DNA from: Burkholderiales bacterium
GTDB lineage: Bacteria; Pseudomonadota; Gammaproteobacteria; Burkholderiales; Burkholderiaceae_E
Direction: 5' to 3'
Length of the DNA: 38,656 bases
NCBI GenBank assembly: GCA_017307915.1
Contig: JAFKGG010000385.1
Span: 1 to 38,656 of the forward strand
Of the stretch, positions 24,460 through 32,475 are shown one piece after another. Under the pieces are notes generated by a model. The model saw only the letters and a list, made by a program, of their open reading frames with translations. It did not search any database and was not told where the DNA came from. Position 1 is the stretch's first letter. Each line of letters begins with the position of its first letter. The translations under genes and the position numbers were made by a program.

Positions 24460-25044
24460 CTAAGCGGCCGGCGTGGCGCTGCCTGCTGTGCCGGCGGGCT
24501 CCTGCGGCGGCGGCACGTCGTAGAAATTCAGCGTCATCGCGATCATCGAATACAGGCCGGCCAGGCCGATGATGTTCGATACGCCGGCGTGCCCGAACAC
24601 CGCCATGCAGCGCCGATACAGATCGGCATCGATGCTGCCCGCGCCATGCAGCGCCGCGGCCAGCTCCCAGGTCAGCGCTTCGGTGGGATCATCGAAGCCC
24701 GGCGCTACGCCGGCCTTGATGCGCTGAATCTGCTCGGGCGTAATGCCGGCCTTCAGCGCGTGCCGTTCATGCATGTGCCATTCGAACGCCGCCCCCCAGA
24801 AGCGCGCGCCGGCCAGCACCACGATCTCTTTCTGCCGCTTGGTGATCGGCGCCAGCTCTGACACGTAGAGCCCGAACGGCTCGACCACGTCGACGAAATC
24901 GGGGTTGTGCAGCCAGGCGCGCAGATTGATCGGCACGCGGCCGCGCGGTCCGCTGCGGATGCGATCGACGAAGGCGCGCTGACGCGCCGAGAGCTGTTCG
25001 TCGGCGAGCTCGAACGAGCGGAAACGGGTGGGATCATTCGACAT
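24460..25044 (-). CDS. Carboxymuconolactone decarboxylase family protein
   Basis: A 194-residue all-helical protein of the carboxymuconolactone decarboxylase (CMD) superfamily. The core motif EWHMHERHALKAGITPEQI near 107-125 has the family's Glu/His pattern, and LTWELAAALHGAGSID the second helix pair. There is no CxxC pair, so it is not an AhpD-type peroxidase. Related single-domain proteins occur in many aromatic and steroid pathways with unproven roles, so a decarboxylase or lactonase function is only a possibility. ATG at 25044 overlaps the end of the extradiol dioxygenase gene by 11 bases; an extended frame upstream is an artefact. It is the third gene of the HpaB-type operon. Confidence 0.82.
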   Translation of the reverse strand: MSNDPTRFRSFELADEQLSARQRAFVDRIRSGPRGRVPINLRAWLHNPDFVDVVEPFGLYVSELAPITKRQKEIVVLAGARFWGAAFEWHMHERHALKAGITPEQIQRIKAGVAPGFDDPTEALTWELAAALHGAGSIDADLYRRCMAVFGHAGVSNIIGLAGLYSMIAMTLNFYDVPPPQEPAGTAGSATPAA

Positions 25045-26086
25045 GGTCTGCCTTGGCCGCGCTGGCCGATTGGTGTTGGTCGGTGCCCTGGCTTGCGCTT
25101 CGCGGCGCGGCAGCGTATTCATCGGCCGGCGTCGCGCCGACCCACTGCAAGGGCGCGCGAATGCCTTGCTCGAGCGCGTATTCGCGCTGCTGGTCGGCCG
25201 CCGAGCGCGCTTCGGCAGCGCCGCCGATCCGATCATGCCCCCACAGGCTCGGGCCGAACAGTTCTTCGATCTGCCACGAAGCCTCATCGACGACTCGCCC
25301 GCCCCAGCCGTATTCGATCGGAAAGCCGGACGGCGTCTTCACGTAGAAGGACGTCATCAAGTCGTTCGAATGGCGGCCGAGCGTCGAGAAGATGCCGCTG
25401 GCGTATTCGGTCTGCGCCACGTCATAGGCGCGGCCCACGTCGTCAAACTCATTGACTTCCACCATCACGTGCGCGATGCCGCTGCCGGCGCGTTCGCCCA
25501 GCGCCAGTGAATGATGGCGGCCGTTGATGCGCATGAACACGCGCCGGTTCGGTTCCAGCACATAGTCGGAAACGCGAAAACCCAGCAGCTTGCAATAGAA
25601 ATCGCGCGCCCGTTCGAGCTGCGCCACGATCAGCACGATGTGCCCCATGCCGAGCTCGCCGGTGCGAAAGCCCCCCAGCGGCCGATCGGGCACGAAGGGT
25701 TCAGCGGCGTCTTCCAGGCCGTGATAGAGCTCGACGCGATTGCCGTCGGGATCACGCAACCAGATCATCTGCCGCACGCGGCGTAGTGCCAGTTCATCAC
25801 GGGTGGCCTCGGTGAACGGTACACCGGCATCGGCGAGCTGGCGACGCGCCGCCTCGAGCGCTGCGGCATCGGCCAGCTCCAGACCGAAGTAGTGCGCACC
25901 GTCGGCCTCGGCTTGCGTCAGGATGAAACGATGACACTTCTCATCCAGACGCAGCGTGACGGCCTCGCGGCCATCGGGCAGCGCAAAGCGCCGGCTCTGC
26001 GTGCCGAGCAGCCGCCGCGAAAAGCGCTGCCAGGCGGCCAGGTCGGAAACGTTCAGGCCCATATAGCCCAGGCTATGAAGCTGCAT
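25034..26086 (-). CDS. Type I extradiol (catechol meta-cleavage) dioxygenase
   Basis: A 350-residue two-domain extradiol dioxygenase of the BphC/HsaC type, which opens catechols next to the hydroxyl pair with Fe(II) and O2. The metal triad H149 (LGMGHIVL), H206 (GIAHVMVE) and E258 (FPIEYGWG) is complete. Second-sphere residues H191/H192, H239 and Y248 occupy the positions expected from BphC. The PIEYGW motif closes the core near 260. Beyond about residue 300 there is an extra Ala/Gln-rich tail of some 50 residues not seen in BphC (about 298 residues). It follows the HpaB-like gene by 8 bases with GAGGTGCGCC before the ATG and overlaps the CMD gene, so hydroxylation, ring opening and, with the MhpC-like gene, hydrolysis can be read in order. 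Confidence 0.9.
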   Translation of the reverse strand: MQLHSLGYMGLNVSDLAAWQRFSRRLLGTQSRRFALPDGREAVTLRLDEKCHRFILTQAEADGAHYFGLELADAAALEAARRQLADAGVPFTEATRDELALRRVRQMIWLRDPDGNRVELYHGLEDAAEPFVPDRPLGGFRTGELGMGHIVLIVAQLERARDFYCKLLGFRVSDYVLEPNRRVFMRINGRHHSLALGERAGSGIAHVMVEVNEFDDVGRAYDVAQTEYASGIFSTLGRHSNDLMTSFYVKTPSGFPIEYGWGGRVVDEASWQIEELFGPSLWGHDRIGGAAEARSAADQQREYALEQGIRAPLQWVGATPADEYAAAPRSASQGTDQHQSASAAKADHVE

Positions 26087-26094
26087 GGCGCACC

Positions 26095-27588
26095 TCAGGC
26101 GGACAGCGCCAGCGGGTCGGCCTGGCGTTCGAGAATGTCGTGGGCGGCGACTTCCATCGCGTGCGCGACCAGCCGCTGGCACTGCGATTTGTCGTAGTTC
26201 AGGAACAGGTTGGCAAGATTGCGCACCGGGTCGCCCAGGTGATAGCGCTCGTATTGCACCTGGCGCGAACCGAAGGCATCGCCGCAGACATCCCAGGCCA
26301 TCTTGTACAGCCCGACACGGCGCGCCGCATCGGTGCCGGCTGCGCCCTGGTAATACTTGGCGATGTCGGCGCCGATCGGACTGTCGAAATCTTCGAAGCT
26401 CGGCATCATCTGCATGCCGCCGGCGCCGACGATCTGCATGATCTCGACGATGCGCGAGTAGTAGCGCGCCGTGAGCATGCGCGCGCTGTTGACGGCCAGC
26501 ATCGACGGGCGCAGCAGCCCCTGGAAACCGACGTCGGCCTCGGCCACCGCGCGGCACAGGCAGCTCTTCATCAGCTCGATGTAGTGCAGGCATTCACCGA
26601 CCATCTGCTGCACGTGCAGGAACTTGTCGGCGCCGTTGGCCTTCACCACTTCCATCAGCAGCCCGACGACGAACTCGAGCTTCACCAGGCCGCGCACCGC
26701 CGCCTGATGGCTGGAGTGATTGCGCCCGGTATTGCCGCCGTGGAAACGGTTGATGACTTCGACGTTGTTGTAGGCGAAAACGCGCTCCCACGGCACCAGC
26801 ACGTCGTTGAAGATGATCAGCGTGTCGCTGTCCTCGAAGTTGGTGCCCAGCGGATGATTGCCCACCAGCCGGTCGCCGTCGTCATAGGGTTCGCGGCAGA
26901 TCTGCCGGATGCCCGGCGCATGGATCGGCATCGCGAAGATGAAGACGTAGTTGGCGTCTTCGGCCTTCTGGTGCGCCATGCTGTAGACCAGCACTTCGTC
27001 GACGATAGGCCCCATGGTGGCCAGCATGCGGGCACCGCGCACGATCAGTCCGTCGGCGGTTTCGCGCACCACGCCCAGATGCAGGAACTCATCGGCCTGC
27101 TGGCCCGACAGCTTGGAGCGGTCGATCTGCGGCGTGATCAGCGCATGCGTGAGGAACAGGTCTTCGTCACGCACCTTCTTCGCATAGGCGCGCAGATTGG
27201 CCGCGAAGCGATCGCCGAGCGGCTGCAGCAGCTCAGCCGATTCGGCGAAACCGTGGATGACGCTGCCCAGGAAATCAGGCGAGCGCCCCATCATGCCCAG
27301 CGTCTGTTCGGCGGTCAGCCGGTAGGCGGCGGCACGCTTGAGCAGATCTTCGCGCGTGCGGCACGGCAGATACGAGGTGGAGACGCGCTGCCCGTTCTCG
27401 GCGGTGAACGTGAGCACGTCGGCGTAGCGCGGGTCGTGCTGCAAATCGAACAGCGCGGCGGTATGGGCCAGCGGCCGGGCGAACGCCGGATGCGTCGTTA
27501 CGTCGTCGATGCGCTTGCCGCGCAGCCAGACGTCGCGCGGGTGCTTGCGCAAGCCCGCCAGGTACTCGCTGCCGGTTCGGATTCCCAT
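26095..27588 (-). CDS. HpaB-like two-component flavin monooxygenase, oxygenase subunit
   Basis: A 497-residue protein of the 4-hydroxyphenylacetate 3-monooxygenase (HpaB/PvcC) family, an acyl-CoA-dehydrogenase-fold enzyme that uses FADH2 from a separate reductase to hydroxylate phenols ortho to the existing hydroxyl. Family landmarks include RTGSEYLAGL at the start, YLPCRTREDLLKRAAAYR, NPLGTNFEDSDT-like segment HPLGTNFEDSDTLIIFNDVLVPWERVF, and FHGGNTGRNHSSHQA. Length is normal. AGGAG precedes the ATG at 27588. It is the first gene of the operon with the extradiol dioxygenase. No HpaC-type flavin reductase is in the window, so FADH2 must come from elsewhere. The phenolic substrate is unknown; acting on a phenol to give a catechol for the next enzyme is the natural reading. 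Confidence 0.88.
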   Translation of the reverse strand: MGIRTGSEYLAGLRKHPRDVWLRGKRIDDVTTHPAFARPLAHTAALFDLQHDPRYADVLTFTAENGQRVSTSYLPCRTREDLLKRAAAYRLTAEQTLGMMGRSPDFLGSVIHGFAESAELLQPLGDRFAANLRAYAKKVRDEDLFLTHALITPQIDRSKLSGQQADEFLHLGVVRETADGLIVRGARMLATMGPIVDEVLVYSMAHQKAEDANYVFIFAMPIHAPGIRQICREPYDDGDRLVGNHPLGTNFEDSDTLIIFNDVLVPWERVFAYNNVEVINRFHGGNTGRNHSSHQAAVRGLVKLEFVVGLLMEVVKANGADKFLHVQQMVGECLHYIELMKSCLCRAVAEADVGFQGLLRPSMLAVNSARMLTARYYSRIVEIMQIVGAGGMQMMPSFEDFDSPIGADIAKYYQGAAGTDAARRVGLYKMAWDVCGDAFGSRQVQYERYHLGDPVRNLANLFLNYDKSQCQRLVAHAMEVAAHDILERQADPLALSA

Positions 27589-27644
27589 CCTCTCGCTCCT
27601 TCGGTTTTGTCGGCGCCGCGGTGGCGGCGCTCATCGAATCGTTT

Positions 27645-27682
27645 GATTGCATTGTACGGTATCAATTTACTTATATGCAATC
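27645..27682. promoter_or_regulatory. Inverted repeat between HpaB-like and IclR genes
   Basis: GATTGCA (27645-27651) and TGCAATC (27676-27682) are perfect 7-base inverted arms 24 bases apart; a second, nested pair TTGAT (27643-27647) and ATCAA (27661-27665) overlaps them. The region is the divergent promoter of the HpaB operon and the IclR gene and is the most AT-rich part of this 155-base gap. IclR binding is the likely role. Confidence 0.5.
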
Positions 27683-27743
27683 TCCGGAAAATCCCCTCCC
27701 GTGCCCGTGGTATCGTTTTCGATCGAACGTCAGAGAGAGCCCG

Positions 27744-28583
27744 ATGGCCAAGCAGCAGGGAACCAAGCAGCAGCAGGGAATTCAATCGGTCGAGGCAAGC
27801 CTGCGCGTGCTGCGCGCGCTAACCGAAAACTCGCGTGCCATGAGCCTGAAGGAAATCGCCGCGTTCGCCGGCATGACGGCAAGCAACACGCACCGCTACC
27901 TGGTCAGCTTGACGCGCGCCGATATGGTTCGCCAGGAAAGCAGCAGCGGCCGTTACGACCTCGGCCCGTTCGCGCTGCAGCTCGGGCTGGCCGCCCTGTC
28001 GCGGGTGGAATCCCTGGAGCTTGCCGGCGAGGTGCTGGCCGAGCTGCGCACCGAGATCGACATGCCGGTGTTCCTGTCGATATGGACCCCCGAAGGGCCG
28101 ACGATGACGCGCTGGCTCGACGCCGGCCATCAGTTGCGCGTCAACACGCGGCCGGGCTCGCGCGCGCCGCTGCTGACCACGGCCAGCGGCCGCGTCTTCC
28201 TGACTTATGAAGATCCCGAGCGCGTGCGCAACGTGCTGGCCGCCGAGCTGCGCACGCGGCGCAGCCGCAAGGAAGCGCAGTTCACGACGATGGAAGAAGT
28301 CGAGGCGCTACGCGCCGAGGTGCGCCGCCACGGCCTGGGCCGCACCGTCGGCGAGCGGGTGCCCGGCATCAACGGCCTGAGCACGCCGGTGTTCGACGCG
28401 ATGGGCGCGCTCGCGCTGTCGATCACGTCGGTCGGCCTCGAATATGCGTTTCCGCCCGACTACGACAGTCCGCTTGCGCAAGCGATACGCGCGGCCGGCG
28501 CACGCGCCTCGGCGCGGCTCGGCTACCAGGGGCCGGCGGCAAATGCCAGAAACCGAGGCAGCGCAAGAATTCCGGCCGCCTAG
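27744..28583 (+). CDS. IclR-family transcriptional regulator 2
   Basis: A 279-residue IclR-type regulator. The DNA-binding domain includes SVEASLRVLRALTE and MSLKEIAAFAGMTASNTHRYL near 36-56, and the effector domain the segment PVFLSIWTPEGPTMTRW and a glycine-containing GRTVGERVPGINGLSTPVFD. ATG at 27744 follows AGAGAGAGCCCG; an earlier in-frame ATG at 27621 overlaps the promoter and lacks family similarity. It is divergent from the HpaB/extradiol operon and most likely controls it. A glutamine-rich N-terminus (KQQGTKQQQG) precedes the helix-turn-helix. It ends 39 bases from the convergent carotenoid oxygenase 2 gene. Confidence 0.9.
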   Translation: MAKQQGTKQQQGIQSVEASLRVLRALTENSRAMSLKEIAAFAGMTASNTHRYLVSLTRADMVRQESSSGRYDLGPFALQLGLAALSRVESLELAGEVLAELRTEIDMPVFLSIWTPEGPTMTRWLDAGHQLRVNTRPGSRAPLLTTASGRVFLTYEDPERVRNVLAAELRTRRSRKEAQFTTMEEVEALRAEVRRHGLGRTVGERVPGINGLSTPVFDAMGALALSITSVGLEYAFPPDYDSPLAQAIRAAGARASARLGYQGPAANARNRGSARIPAA

Positions 28584-28622
28584 AACCTGCCACCGCCTAG
28601 GGCCTGCCACCGCCCAGGCCAT

Positions 28623-30149
28623 TCACCCCTGCCCGAACGGCCTGACGTCACTGCCCGCCGCCCAGCACGAATGCGTGCCGCTGCTGATCTTGTGCGGCAG
28701 CCTGATCGTGCATACCGGCCCATCGGCCAGCCGCTTGGCGTCGATCACCACCACCTCTGAACACTGCGCCTTCTCGTCGGTGATGAACGACACCACGTAG
28801 CCGTCGTCCTCGTCGCGCGCGTTCAGCCGCGGCGCCATCGGCGACTCGCTGGCATAGCGCCGCTCGCCCAGCGTCAGCCACTGCTTGTCGCCGGTGACGT
28901 GATCGAACTTCATCAGCCCGCCGAACAGGAATGCGTCATCGACCGGCAGCGGATTGTATGAATACCGGTACGGCCGGCCCGCATGGCGGCCGTTGATCAT
29001 GCCGAACTCGCACACCGTGTCGTCGAGCGCGCGCTCGCGCACCTTGCCGGTACGCAGGTTCAGCCGCCATTCGTGTATGTGCGGACCGTAGCGCGCCGCG
29101 CCCAGCTTCCTGCCCTTGTTGTCGAAGCCCTCGCCGCGATCCTTGTTCGACGGCAGCGGCGTGGCCTGGAAATACCCGTGGCGCACGATCTCCAGTCCTT
29201 CGGGCGTTTCTTCTTCCCAGGCGTTGATCCAGTGCAGCACGTAGGTCGGCGAAGCTTCGAACCAGATGATGTCGTCGGCGCTGCCGCGGCGCGGGATCAC
29301 CGCCATGCGCGAGGCTTGCTCCCGAAAGAAGCGCACCGCATGCTTGCCCTCGCGCAGCGCCTGAGGATCCCAGTACAGCGGAAAGTCGTCGAGAATCGCG
29401 TAGTTCTCGGTGAATGACATGTCGTGCGGCAGCCGCGGCCCGGGCAGCGGAATCGGCGTGTAATGCACCAGCACGTTATTGGCGTCGACCACGCCATAGT
29501 GCATGTACGGCGCGCGCTTCGAATAGTTGAAGAACAGCAGCTCGCCGTTATGCTCATCGACCTTGCAATGCGCCGACATGCCGTGATCGAAGCGGCCGGC
29601 GCCGTCGGTCACCGGCAGGCGTCCGCCAAAGGTTTCGTGGCCCGCAGGTTCCAGCGTGAACGCGTCGAAGCGATACGGCACGCCGCACTGATAGAAGGTG
29701 GCCAGCGCCGAGCCGGCGTGCACCACCACGTCGGTCGACGCCGCATCGCGCAGCCCGCCGCGCGCACCCCAGCCGGCAAAGCGCGACACGCTGGGCGGAT
29801 CGATCAGCCCGCCGAACACCGACTGCCCCGCGGCCAGTTCCATCTCGAACGCCGTGGTGCGCAGGAAGCGATTGCGGTATTCAGCCCGGCCACGATTGAA
29901 GCGCAGCGCGTGAACCATGCCGGCACCGTCGAACACGTGATAGGTGCCCAGCGGCTTGAACAGCGGGTTCTGCGTATTGCGCAGATACACGCCATCGAGA
30001 TCGGCCGGGATCGTGCCCTGCACCTCGGCGTCGCCGTTTTCATAGAACGCGGTCAGCTCTTCATGCACCGGCGTGAAGGGCCCGCTCATGTAAGGATGAT
30101 CAGTGGCGTCTAGATTGCCCTGGAAGCGTTCGTAGGTTTCGACTTTCAT
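28623..30149 (-). CDS. Carotenoid/stilbene cleavage oxygenase family protein 2
   Basis: A 508-residue Fe(II) oxygenase of the carotenoid/lignostilbene/isoeugenol oxygenase superfamily. Ligand histidines are H194 (GMSAHCKVD), H242 (RLPHDMSF), H306 (YVLHWINAWEE) and H493 (SGTHSCW), and EDDGYVVSF carries the second-shell acidic residue. Spacing between ligands (48, 64, 187) is identical to that in carotenoid oxygenase 3 in this window, and both share PLPGPRLPHDM and GSAD-x-I-x-WFEA-x-PTY, so they are close paralogues. The ATG at 30149 is four bases after the thiolase stop, so the two genes form a coupled pair. Products would be aldehydes or ketones from C=C cleavage. Length and context favour a phenylpropanoid or stilbenoid substrate, but apocarotenoids cannot be excluded. 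Confidence 0.88.
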   Translation of the reverse strand: MKVETYERFQGNLDATDHPYMSGPFTPVHEELTAFYENGDAEVQGTIPADLDGVYLRNTQNPLFKPLGTYHVFDGAGMVHALRFNRGRAEYRNRFLRTTAFEMELAAGQSVFGGLIDPPSVSRFAGWGARGGLRDAASTDVVVHAGSALATFYQCGVPYRFDAFTLEPAGHETFGGRLPVTDGAGRFDHGMSAHCKVDEHNGELLFFNYSKRAPYMHYGVVDANNVLVHYTPIPLPGPRLPHDMSFTENYAILDDFPLYWDPQALREGKHAVRFFREQASRMAVIPRRGSADDIIWFEASPTYVLHWINAWEEETPEGLEIVRHGYFQATPLPSNKDRGEGFDNKGRKLGAARYGPHIHEWRLNLRTGKVRERALDDTVCEFGMINGRHAGRPYRYSYNPLPVDDAFLFGGLMKFDHVTGDKQWLTLGERRYASESPMAPRLNARDEDDGYVVSFITDEKAQCSEVVVIDAKRLADGPVCTIRLPHKISSGTHSCWAAGSDVRPFGQG

Positions 30150-30153
30150 GGGT

Positions 30154-31383
30154 TCAACACTCCACGACGAAACTGACCACGGTGGCGCACGACCCGCCGA
30201 TGTTCAAGGTGGCCACGCGCCGTGCGCCCGCCACCTGGTATTCACCGGCCTGGCCGCTGACCTGCCGTGCGGCATCGAGCAGCAGCCGCGTACCGGTGGC
30301 GCCGACCGGATGGCCGCAACCGATCAGCCCGCCCGACGGATTGATCGGCAGCTTGCCGCCCATCTCGATCATGCCGCTGTCCACCGCCTGCCAGCTCTGC
30401 CCCGGCGGCGTCAGGCCGAAATGGTCGATCGCCGTGTATTCGGTGGTGGTGAAGCAGTCATGCGTTTCGATGGCGTCGAGCTGCGCCGGGCCGTCGATGC
30501 CGGCGCGCCGATAGGCATCGGTGATGGCGGCGCGCAGATGCGGAAACACATACGGTTCGCCACGACTGCGTTCGAGTTTGTCGATCACGCGCAGCCCGGC
30601 ATTGCGATGCCCCCAGCCGCTGATGCGCGGCAGGCGCTCGAGCGCGCTGCCGTTGCGCCGTGCATGCTCGGCCGCATAACGCGCCGACGCCAGCAGCAAC
30701 GTGCAGGCGCCGTCGGTGATCTGACCGCAATCCTGCCGGCGCGTGCCGGGCTCGATGATCGGATTGGCTTCGTCGTCGTCGGTGAAGCTGCGTTCGTCGA
30801 ACTTCCAGTTGCGCGTCTGCGCCAGCGTGTTGCGCTTGGCGTTGCCGTAGTTGATCTCGGCGATGCGGTTCAGATAGCGGCGATCGAGCCCGTAACGGCG
30901 CTCGTATTCCTGCCCGACCAGGCCGAACGCCGCCGGCCACAGGAAGCGGCAATCGATGCCCTCGCGGCCCTGCCAGCCGGCCGCGTTCTGGTTGCTCGAC
31001 GACACGTCGCCCGGCAAATTCTTCAGCTCTTCGGCGCCCACCACCAGGATGCAGTCGTAGCGGCCGGCTTCGATCTCGGCCATCGCCGTCAGCACCGCCA
31101 ACGACGCCGACGCGCAGGCGCCCTCGTGGCGCATCGCCGGCACGCCCCACAACTCGGGTACCACCGAAGACACCATCGCGCCCAGGTGCGCCTGGCCGCG
31201 CTGCAGCTCGGCGAAAGCGTTGCCGACGTGGATCGACTGCACGTCGCCGACCGGCACGCCGCTGGCGGCCAGCGCCCCGTTGACCGACTCGCGGATCATG
31301 TCGGAAATGTCCTGCCCCTGGCGCGACCAGGCGCGCGCGAAATCCGACTGATGGCCGCCGAGGATGTAGACGGGTGAGGTCAT
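30154..31383 (-). CDS. Thiolase (SCP-x/acetyl-CoA acetyltransferase-like)
   Basis: A 409-residue thiolase-superfamily enzyme. The nucleophilic cysteine is C90 in HEGACASASLAVL, and later motifs are IETHDCFTTTEY and NPSGGLIGCGHPVGATG, which carry the second catalytic His and Cys. Absence of the NGG-type bacterial FadA motif and the presence of THDCF point to the SCP-x-like subgroup, which acts on bulky or branched acyl-CoAs in sterol, terpenoid and aromatic side-chain degradation. ATG at 31383 follows AAGGAGAGC, a very good ribosome site; a longer frame upstream is spurious. It leads a two-gene operon with carotenoid oxygenase 2 and diverges from an IclR gene. Degradative or condensing direction is not determined. 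Confidence 0.85.
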   Translation of the reverse strand: MTSPVYILGGHQSDFARAWSRQGQDISDMIRESVNGALAASGVPVGDVQSIHVGNAFAELQRGQAHLGAMVSSVVPELWGVPAMRHEGACASASLAVLTAMAEIEAGRYDCILVVGAEELKNLPGDVSSSNQNAAGWQGREGIDCRFLWPAAFGLVGQEYERRYGLDRRYLNRIAEINYGNAKRNTLAQTRNWKFDERSFTDDDEANPIIEPGTRRQDCGQITDGACTLLLASARYAAEHARRNGSALERLPRISGWGHRNAGLRVIDKLERSRGEPYVFPHLRAAITDAYRRAGIDGPAQLDAIETHDCFTTTEYTAIDHFGLTPPGQSWQAVDSGMIEMGGKLPINPSGGLIGCGHPVGATGTRLLLDAARQVSGQAGEYQVAGARRVATLNIGGSCATVVSFVVEC

Positions 31384-31475
31384 GCAAGCTCTCCTTGAGT
31401 TTCTGATATGCTGAATTTCATTCGGTGTACGCGGGGCGCCCGCGCCTGCCGAGACACAAGACGAACGGAGACACC

Positions 31476-32324
31476 ATGCTGGCCCCGAAATCGCCGCAGG
31501 CCGATGCGGCACCCGGCGCGGCGACCCAGCCCGACGGCCGGCCGCCGTCGCGCGTGCTGCCGGTGCACAGCGAGCATCTCGACGATCGCCAGTTCGCCAC
31601 CACGCTGGCACGCGGCCTGGAGCTGCTGCGCTGCTTCACGCATCAAAAGCCGGTGCTCGGCAACAAAGACCTGGCCGAACGCTGCGGGCTGCCGCCTTCC
31701 ACCGTCACACGCCTGGCCTACACGCTGGTCAGCCTGGGCTACCTGGCCGAGGCCGAGTCCTACGGCAAATACCGGCTTGGCCCGGCGGTGCTGTCGCTGG
31801 GCTATCCGCTGCTGGCCAGCTTCGGCGTGCGGCGCATCGCCAAGCCGTTGATGATCGAGCTGGCCGCCGAGATCGGCGGCGCCGTGTCGCTGGGCATCCG
31901 CGATCGGCTCGACATCGTCTACATCGAGGTGGCGCGCGCCGACAACCGCTCGGTGCATACCGTCGACACCGGCACCGTGCACACGATCGCCGGCACCGCG
32001 ATCGGCCGCGCGTACCTGGCCGCCTGCGACACGCAGACGCAGCAAAGCATCATCAACCAGATTCGCGTCAAGGCGCCCGACCAGTGGCAACGCTGGGGCA
32101 AGGCGGTGCAGCGCAACCTGAAGAATTATCCGCAGCACGGCGTGTGCACCTCGCTTGGCGAGGTTTATCCCGACGTGCAGGCGGTGGCCACGCCGCTGGG
32201 CCGCCTGCGCGAAGGGCAGTTGGCGGCGATCAACTGCGCGTTCGTCGGCATCCCGATCGACGAGCAGTGGCTGATCAAGTCGGTGGCGCCCAAGCTGCTG
32301 GCGCTGGCGCGCCGGCTGGCCTAG
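31476..32324 (+). CDS. IclR-family transcriptional regulator 3
   Basis: A 282-residue IclR-type regulator with a long polar N-terminus, a winged helix (TTLARGLELLRCFTHQKPVL, then GLPPSTVTRLAYTLVSLGYL near 78-97) and an effector domain (GGAVSLGIRDRLDIVYIEVA and GTAIGRAYLAA). GGAGACACC precedes the ATG at 31476; an in-frame ATG at 31425 is less supported. It diverges from the thiolase/carotenoid oxygenase 2 operon across 92 bases that hold a TGAATTTCA palindrome at 31412-31420. It resembles PcaR/PobR-type aromatic regulators in general layout. The 150-base convergent gap after it has no recognisable gene. Confidence 0.89.
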   Translation: MLAPKSPQADAAPGAATQPDGRPPSRVLPVHSEHLDDRQFATTLARGLELLRCFTHQKPVLGNKDLAERCGLPPSTVTRLAYTLVSLGYLAEAESYGKYRLGPAVLSLGYPLLASFGVRRIAKPLMIELAAEIGGAVSLGIRDRLDIVYIEVARADNRSVHTVDTGTVHTIAGTAIGRAYLAACDTQTQQSIINQIRVKAPDQWQRWGKAVQRNLKNYPQHGVCTSLGEVYPDVQAVATPLGRLREGQLAAINCAFVGIPIDEQWLIKSVAPKLLALARRLA

Positions 32325-32475
32325 GCGAACGAAGGCTCGGGCAACGCCGCCGGCTGCCGCTGCCGCTGCCCCAGCGCGCGCGGCCGCCGCAGCGGACGCA
32401 GCGGCCGAATGCCGCTTTCGGCCATCCGCTTTGCCGGCACCGCGCCGCTGATCCATCGCCCCCACCCGACTGCGC

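Noticed and set aside
24411-24460. Possible terminator downstream of the carboxymuconolactone decarboxylase-like gene
   Set aside because: GC-rich, but no clear stem plus T-run on the minus strand.
24460-28583. Complete steroid degradation cluster
   Set aside because: Enzyme logic resembles HsaA-HsaC-HsaD, but no ketosteroid dehydrogenase, hydroxylase or other steroid-specific gene is visible, and HpaB, BphC and MhpC types also serve many simple aromatics.
31412-31420. TGAATTTCA palindrome between thiolase and IclR gene 3 as a firm operator
   Set aside because: Only 9 bases, so chance occurrence is likely; mentioned in the gene entry only.
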